64,000 bases of DNA from an uncultured delta proteobacterium (GTDB lineage: Bacteria; Desulfobacterota; Desulfobulbia; Desulfobulbales; Desulfocapsaceae), in assembly GCA_903901335.1 (NCBI GenBank), contig CAIUQR010000126.1, positions 18,493 through 82,492 on the forward strand, written 5' to 3'. The position numbers were made by a program, and so were the translations under genes. Shown piece after piece: positions 1 to 9,280 of this stretch. The notes beneath the pieces are model-generated. The model made no database searches. It was not told the origin of the DNA and saw nothing but the letters and a program-made list of their open reading frames with translations. Every line of letters begins with the position of its first letter. Within the stretch, counting starts at the first letter, position 1.

Positions 1-600
1 TACGCAGGTGGCACTGCAGGCATAGCGAACCTGGCGCTGTTTAGCCACGACTCCGACCTGCTCGATATCGCCTTGAACACAAACCCAGTTACGCTTCAAG
101 GGACGGTAAACAACTACGCCAAGCCTGTGTTTAAGTTCGACTCTGGAAAGGGGTCGTTGACTAACACCAATTTGACAACTTTTAATCTTGATTTCGGCAA
201 TGTCCTGCAGAATTCTATAAATGACGCCTTCCTGAAGTTGCTGAACGATGTTACCGGGCCTGCGGATCTGGCGAATGGCTACTTTTCTACTCCGACCGGG
301 GCGAAATTCACCCTCACCGGGTTCGGCACAACAGAATTTTCACCCCTGGCTGCTGGTGAGAGTCTGAACGGCTTAGAAGTTGCCTTTGACACTTCTGCTT
401 TGGGTGCGTTCAGCGGAAGCATTACACTGACTGAATGGGGAACCAACGATAGTGGTTATCGCGGCCCGGATACCACTATCGTCCTGAATTTTTCAGGCGA
501 CGTAGTCGGACAGCAGGCAGTACCCGAGCCTTCAACCCTCATTCTCGCAGGCATTGGGCTTATGGGAATTGGACTTCTGAGGAGGAAAAATCGATCTTAA
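1..600 (+). CDS. PEP-CTERM sorting-domain surface protein (5' truncated by the window)
   Basis: The frame is open from base 1, so the true start lies upstream; a TTG at 73 is in frame but is unlikely to be the start. The visible 199 residues look like a beta-rich extracellular domain (many T/S/N/G, alternating hydrophobics). The C-terminus has the exosortase signal: VPEPST, then a hydrophobic helix (about 17 residues), then RRKNRS. PEP-CTERM proteins are exported and processed by an exosortase (EpsH/XrtA type) in biofilm-forming Gram-negative bacteria. No exosortase or polysaccharide gene is visible here. A strong terminator follows 22 bp downstream. Ligand or role unknown. Confidence 0.85.
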   Translation, partial: YAGGTAGIANLALFSHDSDLLDIALNTNPVTLQGTVNNYAKPVFKFDSGKGSLTNTNLTTFNLDFGNVLQNSINDAFLKLLNDVTGPADLANGYFSTPTGAKFTLTGFGTTEFSPLAAGESLNGLEVAFDTSALGAFSGSITLTEWGTNDSGYRGPDTTIVLNFSGDVVGQQAVPEPSTLILAGIGLMGIGLLRRKNRS

Positions 601-621
601 TTGACAAGATTGGTTGATGCT

Positions 622-660
622 AATAGGTGCAGGATCCCAGAATCCTGCACCTATTTTTTT
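622..660 (+). terminator. Rho-independent terminator after the PEP-CTERM gene
   Basis: A perfect 14-bp stem (622-635 with 642-655) with a 6-nt loop is followed by a run of T to 660. It ends transcription of the PEP-CTERM gene. Confidence 0.9.
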
Positions 661-869
661 GGCAGTCCAGAACCCGTTGAAGGGAACAGTCTGGGAAAGC
701 CCCACGTTGAGGTTTTCATCACCATCCACCCTAAGAGCAACTCCGTAGATCCTCTACATAATTATCCGGTTGACAGGAAACCGGGACGCCGGTAAATTGC
801 ATATCCCCTTCAGGAGCCACCTCCGCCCGGCACGGGCAAAAAAGTCCCGTTTCTTGAAACTGGTTTCCC

Positions 870-1769
870 ATGCAGATTCTTACCTTTATTTCCCTGATTG
901 TCACCATGTTTTTCTGGGGTGGGACGTTTATCGCCTGCCGCATGTTGGCCGGTTCGGTCCAGCCGGCCATCGCCGCCTTTCTCCGATTTGCGATTGCCTC
1001 GGTGGTTCTCCTCGTTATTACTAGGCTGGCTGGGGGAAAACTGCCGCGTCCTTCCGGAAAGCAATGGTTGTTGCTGGCTTTACTGGGTGCCACAGGTGTC
1101 TTCGGTTATAATATCTTTTTTTTCACCGGTCTGCACTCCATCAATGCCGGCCGCGCCTCCCTTATCATTGCCGGCACGCCACTGGTTATCACCCTGCTGG
1201 CAACCATCTTTCTGGGGGAACTGCTGACTCCCCGGCGTTTTTGCGGCATTCTCCTTAGCCTGGCAGGCGCGGCTGTGGTGATCAGCAACGGGCATCCGGG
1301 AATTATACTTACGGCCGGTTTCGGTCCCGGTGAAATGGCACTGCTCGGTTGCGTCGCCAGTTGGGCGGCCTATTCCCTGATCGGCCGGATGGTGCTCACG
1401 GCTCTGTCACCGCTGGCCGCAGTCTGCTATTCCTCAATAGTCGGCACCCTCCTGCTCTGCTGGCCCGCCCTGCATGAAGGGCTGCTGCAACAACTTCCGT
1501 CCCTGTCGATGACTGACTGGGTGAACCTCGCCTACCTGGGCGTTTGCGGAACAGCCCTCGGCTTTTTCTGGTATTACAGAGGCATAAAAAAGATAGGAGC
1601 GATGCGGGCCGGTGTCTTTATCAATCTGGTCCCCTTGTTCGCCCTGCTGCTTGCCAGGCTCCTCCTAGACGAAACGATCCATCCCGTAGTGCTCGGCGGC
1701 GGCATCCTCGTGCTGACCGGAGTTACGCTGACCAATTCCACAGGCCGAAAACGGCCCGGCCGGAAATAA
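870..1769 (+). CDS. EamA/DMT-family membrane transporter
   Basis: This 299-aa protein is almost entirely hydrophobic, with about ten membrane helices in two homologous EamA halves. The N-terminus (MFFWGGTFIACRML) is the usual start of the family, and the short basic tail (GRKRPGRK) would be cytoplasmic. Family members are inner-membrane exporters or exchangers of amino acids or other small metabolites; the substrate cannot be read from sequence. The ATG has no strong ribosome-binding site. A second member of the family lies at 24506-25402 on the other strand. It stands alone, followed by dtd after 107 bp. Confidence 0.85.
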   Translation: MQILTFISLIVTMFFWGGTFIACRMLAGSVQPAIAAFLRFAIASVVLLVITRLAGGKLPRPSGKQWLLLALLGATGVFGYNIFFFTGLHSINAGRASLIIAGTPLVITLLATIFLGELLTPRRFCGILLSLAGAAVVISNGHPGIILTAGFGPGEMALLGCVASWAAYSLIGRMVLTALSPLAAVCYSSIVGTLLLCWPALHEGLLQQLPSLSMTDWVNLAYLGVCGTALGFFWYYRGIKKIGAMRAGVFINLVPLFALLLARLLLDETIHPVVLGGGILVLTGVTLTNSTGRKRPGRK

Positions 1770-1876
1770 GCATCCATTTCCTCACAAGCTGCTAAAATTC
1801 CCTTGCCAAATGCCATCATTTATGTCCAAAAGAAAAGCTGTCGACAAACAGAAAAATCCTTTTATTTGGGGTATCC

Positions 1877-2326
1877 ATGCGAAGTGTCGTGCAGAGGGTC
1901 AGTCGCGCCCAGGTCACAATCGACCGGGAACCGGTCGGGACTATCGGTCCTGGCCTTGTCGTTCTCCTGGGTATCCACAAAGATGATGGTGAAAAAGAGG
2001 TGCGATGGCTGGCCGACAAAATCGTGGGCCTCCGGATCTTTGAAGATGATAAAGGCCTGATGAACCGCTCTCTTCTCGATGTGGGCGGTGAGATACTCAT
2101 CGTCTCCCAGTTTACCCTCTATGGCGACTGCCGGAAAGGCAGGCGGCCGGGCTATTCGTCGGCGGCGCGGCCCGAGGTCGCGGAACCTCTTTACGAACAC
2201 TTTATCCGCATGGTACAACAACAGAGAGTTACCACCGCCACAGGCAGGTTTGGGGCCATGATGCGGGTCGAGCTTATCAATGACGGCCCGGTCACCCTCC
2301 TGCTTGATTCGGCTGGAACATTTTAA
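1877..2326 (+). CDS. dtd: D-aminoacyl-tRNA deacylase
   Basis: This 149-aa cytoplasmic protein has the usual Dtd length. It removes D-amino acids (and Gly mischarged on tRNA-Ala) from tRNA, so it is a translation quality-control enzyme. Both hallmark motifs are present: SQFTLYGD at about residues 77-84, with the catalytic-site Thr, and NDGPVT near the C-terminus, the equivalent of the Gly-cisPro region's partner motif. The N-terminus MRSVVQRVSRA is canonical. The next gene, an M16C protease, starts within 60 bp on the same strand, so the two may be cotranscribed. Confidence 0.95.
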   Translation: MRSVVQRVSRAQVTIDREPVGTIGPGLVVLLGIHKDDGEKEVRWLADKIVGLRIFEDDKGLMNRSLLDVGGEILIVSQFTLYGDCRKGRRPGYSSAARPEVAEPLYEHFIRMVQQQRVTTATGRFGAMMRVELINDGPVTLLLDSAGTF

Positions 2327-2384
2327 TTAATTGTCATGTAAACCAGTTATCTCTTCACCTTTAAAACAGACAGGAATGGTGCCC

Positions 2385-5297
2385 ATGCCCTTTACGCCGG
2401 GAAAATCCTTCGCAGGGTTCAGCTTAAAAAAATCGGCAGTTATAGATGAAATCAACTCAGAGGTCTTTCTTTTCGAGCATGATTTCCTTGGCTGTCCTCT
2501 CCTGGCCATCAAGAATGACGACCAGAACAAGACCTTTACCGCCGCCTTCAATACCATCCCCACCGACTCCACCGGAGTTGCCCATATCCTTGAGCATTCG
2601 GTCCTGATGGGATCGAAAAAATACCCGGTCAAGGATGTGTTCGGGGAGATCCATAAAGGCGGACTGATGACCTTTTTGAATGCGATGACCGGATCGGACA
2701 TCACTTACTACCCGTTCGCCACCAGGAATTTGAAGGAATATTTCAACCTGATGGACATCTACTGCGATGTGGTCTTTAACCCGCTGCTCGACCGCACCAC
2801 CTTTGAGCAGGAGGGCTGGCATTACCACCAGGAAGGTCCCGACACCCCGCTCCAGTATCAGGGGGTGGTCTACAACGAGATGAAGGGGGCGTTCTCCGAT
2901 CCGATAAGGTTGATTTTTCATCATATTTTCGGGGGACTGATGCCCGGCTCGACCTACGCCCATGAATCCGGCGGTGACCCGAAAAATATCCCGGACCTCT
3001 CGTATGAGCAGTTCTGCGCCTTTCACCGGCATCATTATCATCCGTCAAACGGGATATTTTTTCTCTATGGCAACGCGCCGCTGGCAGACGAACTCGACTT
3101 TCTGCAGAGCAGATTCTTCTCTCATTTCCAGGAGAAAGAAGAACGCCGTCTGATAGAACCGGGGAAGCTGATCACCGCGCCTGCTTTTATTACCGACAGC
3201 TACGCCGTCGAGCAGAACGATACAGCGGGCAAGACCTTTCTGGCAGTGGGGACCAGCGTCTCCGACGTCCTCGACCAGGAGAAAAACGCCGCCTTCCAGA
3301 TTATCGCGGGCATTCTCTTCAACTCCGACGCATCCCCTCTGAAGAATGCGATCATCTCCAGCGGACTCTGCAAGGATTTCGGTGGTTTTTATCTGTCTTC
3401 CTCATCTTTTAAAACCTTTATGGTCACCTATCTGATGGGAAGCGAAGCAGAACGGCGCGACGACTTCCTGGCCCTCTATACCACCACCCTCACCGCCATG
3501 GCCGAGAAAGGGCTCGATCGCGACCTCGTTCTCTCCGAGCTGAATAAATACGAGTTCAGCGTCCGGGAAGAGGCCTCGAAGGCCCAGCGCGGCCTGGACC
3601 TGATCGGCAAGGCGATGGTTGCCTTTAAATACGGCACCGATCCCTTCGACAACCTGGTCAGCGAAAAGCTCTTCCGTACCATCAGGCAGAAGGCGCTGTC
3701 TTCAAACTATTTCGAAGAGCTTATCCGCGAATACCTGCTGGACAACCAGGCAAGCGTGGTTGTAACCCTTGTCCCGGACACCACGAAACTTGCGGAAACC
3801 GTCCGGGAGGAACAACAGAAGCTGCAGAATTATGCCGCCACCCTGACGAGCGCCGACCGGGAGGCCCTGATTGCCAGGACCAATGAGTTGATGCGGCTGC
3901 AGCAGACCCCCAACGAGCCGGAGGCCCTGGCCCGGATCCCGCAGTTGACGCTCGCCGATCTGACCGCCACTATCGATTTTCCTGCCGTCCGGCCCACCGC
4001 GATGTTCGGTCGGCAGGTCCTGGTCAGTGAGCTTGCCACCAACCACATCAGCTATCTGGATATCGGTTTCGACTTTTCCTGCCTGCCCGCCCGCCTGCTG
4101 CCCTGGCTTGATCTCTTTGGCGCCATTGTCACCGAGATAGGCACGGAGAAGATGGATTACGTCCGTTTTGCCAAGGAAATTGCCACCTGTACCGGCGGCT
4201 TTTCCCACTCGCTTGCCACCTACGGCAAAAAAAGTGTGCCGGACAAGGTCGATCCGATCCTCTGGCTGCATCTGAAGTGCCTGCCTGAGTATCTGGAGCG
4301 GACCCTGCACCTGATCGCCGAGGTCTTTGCCGATATCTCCTTTAAGGACAGGGCACACATCAGAGAAATCGTGGCGCGGGAATTCGCCTGGGATGAACAT
4401 TCAGCCCAAAGCGAAGGGTATAACTTGCCGATGATGCGGGTTTTTTCACACCTGAGCAGGGCAGGCAGATACAACGAGCTGTTCAGCGGGGTGACCTCCT
4501 ATCTGGCGGTAAAAGAGCTTGCCGGCAACTACGACGCGTTGGAAGAATCCTTTCTTGCCGGTCTTCAGGAAATCGCTTCCCTGCTCTTCAACCGCAACAA
4601 TCTGATCGTGGCCCTTACCGCCGACGCTGATGAAATCACCAGGGTCGCTGACCTCGGCCACTGTCTTGTCGATGCCCTTGCCGCAGCGTCTGTGACCAGG
4701 CAGGAGATCGACCTGATCGCCATCCCCGACCATGAGGCCTTTATCACCTCCGCCGAGGTGGTTTTTGCCGCCCAGGGAGGTGCTTTATTTCCGAACGGAT
4801 CGGGCTATAACGGTCATTTCGAGGTCCTGAAAACCTTTCTCTCCAGGGACTATCTCTGGAATACCGTCCGGCAGATGGGCGGCGCCTACGGCTGCTTCAT
4901 CCAGTTCAGCCATATCACCGGCAACCTGGCGCTGGTCAGCTACCGTGATCCGCAGGTCAAAAAAACCTATGAGGCCTACGATAAAATACCTGAAATCGTG
5001 GCCAACCTGGAACTTTCGGCCGAGGTGCTGGAACAGATCATTATCGGCACCTATGGCGGTTTCGACCCCCATCAGAGCCCGGCAGCCAGGGGCGCAACCG
5101 CCCGAAACGAGTATCTGAGCGGCATCGATATCACCTATAAACAACAACGGCTAGGGGAGATCGTCTCCACCTCCATTGCCGACCTGCGGGCCTTTGCCCC
5201 GGCGTTTGCGCAGATGAAAGGATACAGGGCCATCATCGGCAACCGGGCGAAGATCGAGGAAGACAAGAACCTTTTTAATACACTGACGGAACTTTGA
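2385..5297 (+). CDS. Insulinase-family (M16C, PreP/Cym1-type) zinc metallopeptidase
   Basis: About 970 aa, the length of presequence-protease-type M16C enzymes, which enclose and degrade unfolded peptides in two linked halves. The inverted zinc motif H-x-x-E-H is present (HILEH, about 67-71 counted from this start). The downstream Glu of YNEMKGAFSD is the likely third ligand. No signal peptide is visible, so it is probably cytoplasmic. The frame is open from a TTG at 2331 and has ATGs at 2376 and 2385. I chose 2385 because an AGGA lies 9 bp upstream of it. The methyltransferase gene that follows begins 2 bp after the stop, suggesting translational coupling. Confidence 0.93.
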   Translation: MPFTPGKSFAGFSLKKSAVIDEINSEVFLFEHDFLGCPLLAIKNDDQNKTFTAAFNTIPTDSTGVAHILEHSVLMGSKKYPVKDVFGEIHKGGLMTFLNAMTGSDITYYPFATRNLKEYFNLMDIYCDVVFNPLLDRTTFEQEGWHYHQEGPDTPLQYQGVVYNEMKGAFSDPIRLIFHHIFGGLMPGSTYAHESGGDPKNIPDLSYEQFCAFHRHHYHPSNGIFFLYGNAPLADELDFLQSRFFSHFQEKEERRLIEPGKLITAPAFITDSYAVEQNDTAGKTFLAVGTSVSDVLDQEKNAAFQIIAGILFNSDASPLKNAIISSGLCKDFGGFYLSSSSFKTFMVTYLMGSEAERRDDFLALYTTTLTAMAEKGLDRDLVLSELNKYEFSVREEASKAQRGLDLIGKAMVAFKYGTDPFDNLVSEKLFRTIRQKALSSNYFEELIREYLLDNQASVVVTLVPDTTKLAETVREEQQKLQNYAATLTSADREALIARTNELMRLQQTPNEPEALARIPQLTLADLTATIDFPAVRPTAMFGRQVLVSELATNHISYLDIGFDFSCLPARLLPWLDLFGAIVTEIGTEKMDYVRFAKEIATCTGGFSHSLATYGKKSVPDKVDPILWLHLKCLPEYLERTLHLIAEVFADISFKDRAHIREIVAREFAWDEHSAQSEGYNLPMMRVFSHLSRAGRYNELFSGVTSYLAVKELAGNYDALEESFLAGLQEIASLLFNRNNLIVALTADADEITRVADLGHCLVDALAAASVTRQEIDLIAIPDHEAFITSAEVVFAAQGGALFPNGSGYNGHFEVLKTFLSRDYLWNTVRQMGGAYGCFIQFSHITGNLALVSYRDPQVKKTYEAYDKIPEIVANLELSAEVLEQIIIGTYGGFDPHQSPAARGATARNEYLSGIDITYKQQRLGEIVSTSIADLRAFAPAFAQMKGYRAIIGNRAKIEEDKNLFNTLTEL

Positions 5298-5299
5298 TC

Positions 5300-5917
5300 A
5301 TGACACAAACGCACTTTGACCAGGCAGCAAACGAATGGGACCAGAAGAAGCGAAGGGTGGAATTGGCCAGGGCCATTGCTGAAAATATCGCCCTTCTCCC
5401 TCTGCACACCAAAATGACGGCGATGGAATACGGCTGCGGCACCGGCCTGGTCGGGCTGGCTCTGGCCCCCCGGCTCGGCTCGCTTATGGCAATCGATACA
5501 TCGAAGGGCATGCTCGATGTCCTGGCCGGAAAGATTAAAGAACAGGGGCTGACCAATGTCACACCGCTCTGCCTGGATCTGACTGTTGATACCTGCACTC
5601 AACGCTTCGATCTGATCTTTTCGGCGATGACCCTCCACCATATCGGGGAGACCGGGCTGATCCTGGAAAAATTCTACCACCTCCTGAAAGACTACGGCAC
5701 CCTGGCTATCGCCGATCTCGACAGTGAGGATGGCTCCTTCCACTCCGCAGGCGCCGGTGAAAAGCATTATGGCTTCAGCCGTGAGGTCTTGTCGGAAATT
5801 TTACTCGGCCTCGGTTTTTCTTCCGTAACCTTCAAGACCGTCCATACTATCCAAAAAGTCTATGAGGCTGGAGGTAAGCGGGACTATCCGGTTTTTCTGC
5901 TTACAGCGCAAAAATAG
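5300..5917 (+). CDS. Class I SAM-dependent methyltransferase
   Basis: A 205-aa Rossmann-fold methyltransferase. The SAM-binding motif I is YGCGTGLVGLAL, the acidic strand-2 residue is in AIDTSKGM, and motif IV is in LIFSAMTLHHI, typical of the UbiE/COQ5-like group. A 9-kDa-scale C-terminal part carries no extra domain. The substrate cannot be assigned. The start is the ATG at 5300, with GGA about 9 bp upstream; a TTG at 5294 overlaps the protease stop and is the alternative. It is coupled to the upstream M16C peptidase gene. Confidence 0.9.
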   Translation: MTQTHFDQAANEWDQKKRRVELARAIAENIALLPLHTKMTAMEYGCGTGLVGLALAPRLGSLMAIDTSKGMLDVLAGKIKEQGLTNVTPLCLDLTVDTCTQRFDLIFSAMTLHHIGETGLILEKFYHLLKDYGTLAIADLDSEDGSFHSAGAGEKHYGFSREVLSEILLGLGFSSVTFKTVHTIQKVYEAGGKRDYPVFLLTAQK

Positions 5918-6010
5918 CATGTAATACGAAAGAGTGAGTAGTATCATAAATGCTCTTCATCTATCTTTCCTGTCGTCTTTGTCTGACTTATTTATTCCAA
6001 GGAGAATCGT

Positions 6011-6703
6011 ATGCAATACTCGCCTGAAATCAAGGAAATGTGCCGCGTGGCCCTGGGGACGAATCATGGTCCGGCCCCTATCCCCCAGGAGGGTGGGTGG
6101 ACCCAGGTTCGAGAGGTCACCGATATCAACGCCCTCACCCACGGGGTTGGCTGGTGTGCACCCCAGCAGGGGGCCTGCAAACTGACCCTGAACGTTAAAA
6201 AAGGGATCATCGAAGAGGCCCTGGTCGAGACCATCGGCTGTACCGGCATGACCCATTCCGCGGCGATGGCCTCCGAGATCCTGCCCGGCAAGACCATTCT
6301 TGAGGCCCTGAACACCGATCTGGTCTGTGACGCGATCAATGTGGCCATGCGGGAGCTCTTTTTGCAGATCGTCTACGGCCGGAGCCAGTCGGCCTTTTCC
6401 GAAGGCGGACTACCGATCGGCGCCGGCCTTGAAGACCTCGGCAAGGGACTCCGTTCCGTCTGCGGCACCATGTACGGCTCCAATGCCAAGGGCCCGAGAT
6501 ATCTGGAGATGGCGGAAGGTTATGTCACCACCCTGGCGCTTGACAAAAACGACGAGGTCATCGGCTATAAGTTCGTCAATCTGGGCCGGATGATGGATAT
6601 GATCAAGAAAGGTGACGATCCGGGTACGGCCATGGAAAAGGCCTCCGGCACCTACGGCCGGTTCGCCGAGGCCGTCAAGACCATCGATCCACGCAAGGAA
6701 TAA
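6011..6703 (+). CDS. NifU-like iron-sulfur scaffold-type protein paired with a GGGtGRT protein
   Basis: A 230-aa soluble protein resembling the NifU/IscU scaffold fold: Cys49 and Cys56 lie around WCAPQQGAC, Cys77 in ETIGCTGMTHSAAMAS, and Cys106 in LVCDAIN. Two more cysteines are Cys11 and the one in SVCGTMYG. It is larger than IscU (about 130 aa) because of a C-terminal extension. AAGGAG lies 7 bp before the ATG. The stop is 11 bp before the GGGtGRT gene, and the same pairing is known in many anaerobes. A role in Fe-S assembly or storage is inferred from the fold only; the family is uncharacterised as far as I know. Confidence 0.85.
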   Translation: MQYSPEIKEMCRVALGTNHGPAPIPQEGGWTQVREVTDINALTHGVGWCAPQQGACKLTLNVKKGIIEEALVETIGCTGMTHSAAMASEILPGKTILEALNTDLVCDAINVAMRELFLQIVYGRSQSAFSEGGLPIGAGLEDLGKGLRSVCGTMYGSNAKGPRYLEMAEGYVTTLALDKNDEVIGYKFVNLGRMMDMIKKGDDPGTAMEKASGTYGRFAEAVKTIDPRKE

Positions 6704-6714
6704 GGAGAAACATC

Positions 6715-7710
6715 ATGGCACTGTTTGAAAGTTATGAAAGACGGATCGGCCAGATCACTCCGGTCCTGAAAAAATATGGGATGAACACCATCGAAGAGGC
6801 TAAAAAGGTCTGTGACGACTATGGTGTCGATGTGGCCGCAATCGTCAAGGGTATCCAGCCGATCTGCTTTGAAAACGCCCTCTGGGCCTATACCCTGGGA
6901 GCGGCGATCGCCATCAAGAAGGGCCAGAAGAAGGCGACAGAGATCGCTGTCACCCTGGGCGAGGGCCTCCAGGCCTTCTGCATTCCCGGCTCGGTTGCCG
7001 ATGACCGCAAGGTCGGAATCGGCCATGGCAATCTGGCCTCGATGCTCCTAAAAGAAAAGACGAAATGTTTCGCCTTCCTGGCCGGCCACGAGTCATTTGC
7101 CGCCGCCGAAGGCGCCATCGGTCTTGCCAGATCGGCCAACAAGGTCCGCAAGCAGCCCCTGAAGGTGATCCTGAACGGCCTTGGCAAAGACGCGGCCAAA
7201 ATCATCTCGCGGATCAACGGCTTCACTTATGTCCAGACCAAATTCGATTACGCCACCAGCAAACTGCAGGTAGTAGCAGAAACGGCCTACTCGGACGGCG
7301 ACCGGGGCAAGGTCCGCTGCTTCGGCTCGGACGATGTCCGGGAAGGGGTGGCGATCAATCATCTGGAAGGCGTCGATGTCTCCATCACCGGCAACTCCAC
7401 CAACCCGACCCGTTTCCAGCATCCGGTGGCCGGAACCTATAAAAAGGAGTGCATCCTTCAGGGCAAGGAGTATTTTTCGGTGGCCTCGGGCGGCGGTACC
7501 GGGCGCACCCTGCACCCCGACAATATGGGCGCAGGTCCGGCCTCCTACGGCATGACCGACACGCTCGGCCGCATGCATTCGGATGCCCAGTTCGCCGGCT
7601 CCTCCTCGGTGCCTGCCCATGTGGAGATGATGGGGCTGATCGGCATGGGAAACAACCCGATGGTCGGCGCGTCGGTAGCCGTGGCTGTGGCCCTGGAACA
7701 GGCCTCGTAA
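6715..7710 (+). CDS. GGGtGRT protein (conserved anaerobe family of unknown function)
   Basis: A 331-aa cytoplasmic protein that carries the family's signature GGGTGRT at residues 259-265, within SVASGGGTGRTLHPDN. Glycine-rich stretches (GIGHGNLASM, NGLGKDAAKI) suggest a nucleotide- or cofactor-binding fold, but this is a guess. Conserved cysteines are visible at 33, 51, 89, 118, 202 and 246. It follows the NifU-like gene with an 11-bp gap and its own AAGGAG site, and a hairpin terminator closes the pair. I recognise the family (Pfam GGGtGRT) but know of no established biochemical role. Confidence 0.9.
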   Translation: MALFESYERRIGQITPVLKKYGMNTIEEAKKVCDDYGVDVAAIVKGIQPICFENALWAYTLGAAIAIKKGQKKATEIAVTLGEGLQAFCIPGSVADDRKVGIGHGNLASMLLKEKTKCFAFLAGHESFAAAEGAIGLARSANKVRKQPLKVILNGLGKDAAKIISRINGFTYVQTKFDYATSKLQVVAETAYSDGDRGKVRCFGSDDVREGVAINHLEGVDVSITGNSTNPTRFQHPVAGTYKKECILQGKEYFSVASGGGTGRTLHPDNMGAGPASYGMTDTLGRMHSDAQFAGSSSVPAHVEMMGLIGMGNNPMVGASVAVAVALEQAS

Positions 7711-7728
7711 CAATCAACACCTGAACGG

Positions 7729-7766
7729 CAAGGAGGATACGGCGACGCACCGTATCCTCCTTGTTT
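7729..7766 (+). terminator. Terminator after the NifU-like/GGGtGRT pair
   Basis: A perfect 14-bp stem (7729-7742 with 7750-7763) and 7-nt loop are followed by a short TTT. The stem is strong but the T tract is weak. It sits between the convergent genes ending at 7710 and 7783. Confidence 0.75.
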
Positions 7767-7782
7767 GAGCTTACATCTGAAG

Positions 7783-8202
7783 TTATTTCGACGGCGGCGG
7801 TGCGGGAGATTTGTCCGTATCTTTTCTCTCCGAAGGCTCGGTTGCCTTATGAATTCCGGCCCTGGCCTCTTCATAGATTTCCTTGGCTTTAGTCTTTACC
7901 TGTTGCCAGAGTCCTTTACTCTCTTCCTTTCCCGACTCCAGGGCCTTCTTTCCTTCCTCTGAAGCCTTTTGCCAGGTTTCAACGCCTTTTTCCTTTGTCT
8001 TTTCCGCAACTTCTTTGGTCTTATCTACGGTTTCCCTGGTCGCATCGCGGGCGGCCTCCACGGTCTCGTCAACCTCCTTGCCGACTTTATGCCAGGGATC
8101 TTGACGCTGCTCTTCGGCCGAGGCCGAACCGGTAAAAGTACCAACGAAAACCGCAAGAAGTGCGCAACAGAATATTGGCAGTACTTTTCTTTTTAGAATC
8201 AT
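7783..8202 (-). CDS. Exported LEA-like amphipathic helical protein
   Basis: About 139 aa. It has a signal peptide (ILKRKVLPIF, then a hydrophobic core, then SASA before EEQ), and the mature part is nearly all K/E/A/T-rich amphipathic helix with repeats such as TVDKTKEVAEKTKEKG and ATRETVDKTK. The repeat style recalls group 3 LEA or apolipophorin-like proteins, which coat membranes or protect against desiccation. The tail is low-complexity (SPAPPPSK). The start is the ATG at 8202, with GGAGG 6 bp upstream; an in-frame GTG at 8226 is less likely. It is probably periplasmic. Function unknown. Confidence 0.8.
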   Translation of the reverse strand: MILKRKVLPIFCCALLAVFVGTFTGSASAEEQRQDPWHKVGKEVDETVEAARDATRETVDKTKEVAEKTKEKGVETWQKASEEGKKALESGKEESKGLWQQVKTKAKEIYEEARAGIHKATEPSERKDTDKSPAPPPSK

Positions 8203-8226
8203 ATACATCCTCCATGTCGCCTTCAC

Positions 8227-8916
8227 TTAAAAAGCTGCCAGATACTCAAGGATCCCATCCATGGTCAGGTTGATCCCGGTAAATTTTTCGAGACCTTCGA
8301 TAATCTCCTGCTCCGTCTGGATCCACGGTCCCGGCACAAGTTCATGCCGGCAGTTTTTCAACAATGGCATCGCACTCTCAGCGGTTGTCTCAAGATGGAA
8401 CTGCAGGGCCAGGACCCTGTCTTTATAGAGAAAGGCCTGATTACGGCAGCCTTCGCTTATATACAGATGAACCGCGCCAGTGGGAAGATCGAAGGTATCG
8501 CCATGCCAGTGAAAGACCGTCTGCTTCTCCGGCAGAACACCTTGTAGTCCACTGGGGACGGCATCGGTCCGCGTTACCGGAAACCAGCCGATCTCCTTTT
8601 CTTTATTGGCTGACACCCGCGCTCCCAGGACATCGGCCAGAAGTTGTGCCCCCAGACAGATGCCCAGCACAGGCCTGCCCGCCTCGACAGCAGCCCGGAT
8701 AAAGGCCTTCTCGGTAATCAGCCATGGATACTCCTGCTCGTCATAGATCCCCATCGGACCGCCCATGACCACCAGCATCCCGAATTCGCTGTGTTCCGGC
8801 AGCGGATCACCGGCAAATAACCGGGTACAGGAAAGGGTGTGCCCTTTACTCCCTGCCCACCTCTCGATTGCGCCCAGTCCCTCGAACGGCACATGCTGCA
8901 GCCAGTGAATATTCAT
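8227..8916 (-). CDS. Class I glutamine amidotransferase-like protein (GMP synthase-related)
   Basis: About 229 aa from the ATG at 8916 (MNIHWLQHVPFEGLG); in-frame starts extend up to 8991. It is a stand-alone GATase1 domain with VVMGGPMGIYDE, the nucleophile Cys in GICLGAQLLADVLGA, and the catalytic His-x-Glu in LQFHLETT. Proteins of this type are annotated GMP synthase-like but lack the synthetase half; some release ammonia for amidation and some are gamma-glutamyl peptidases. The substrate is not predictable. The downstream helical-protein gene starts 24 bp beyond its stop, in the same direction, so the two may share a transcript. Confidence 0.88.
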   Translation of the reverse strand: MNIHWLQHVPFEGLGAIERWAGSKGHTLSCTRLFAGDPLPEHSEFGMLVVMGGPMGIYDEQEYPWLITEKAFIRAAVEAGRPVLGICLGAQLLADVLGARVSANKEKEIGWFPVTRTDAVPSGLQGVLPEKQTVFHWHGDTFDLPTGAVHLYISEGCRNQAFLYKDRVLALQFHLETTAESAMPLLKNCRHELVPGPWIQTEQEIIEGLEKFTGINLTMDGILEYLAAF

Positions 8917-9056
8917 TGTTATATCCATTGCTTTTAAGGTTCTAAATTTTTCCATCGATATGTTTTTTTTGGGAATGGATGGCACTTCCAACCATCATCT
9001 TCACTGTAACCACTCTTGCAACAGGGGCAAGATCATAGCGGAGCGTTGCAGGTGAG

Positions 9057-9088
9057 ACATTAGACAGAATGAATTATTTTGTCTAATG
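9057..9088. repeat. Palindromic repeat, left copy
   Basis: Perfect 9-bp arms (9058-9066 and 9080-9088, CATTAGACA and its complement) surround a 13-bp AT-rich centre. Bases 9057-9086 match 10614-10643 at 26 of 30 positions in direct orientation. The copies bracket an AT-rich accessory segment. The rest of the 364-bp stretch 8917-9280 holds a promoter region for the next gene and no other gene. Confidence 0.8.
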
Positions 9089-9280
9089 TTTAATTCAGTT
9101 CGCAACTAACTCCCAAATCCCCCTGATTTTTAAGCCAAAAAATATTCAAGTGCCACTTTCTGTTCTGAGAGTGTTTTCCAAACTTAATAAAATAGCTTCT
9201 AATTACTTTAATTTCGTAAATATGTGAAGTATGGTTGCTAAGTGCCGCACTAACAATGATAATTTAAGGAGGATCAACCA

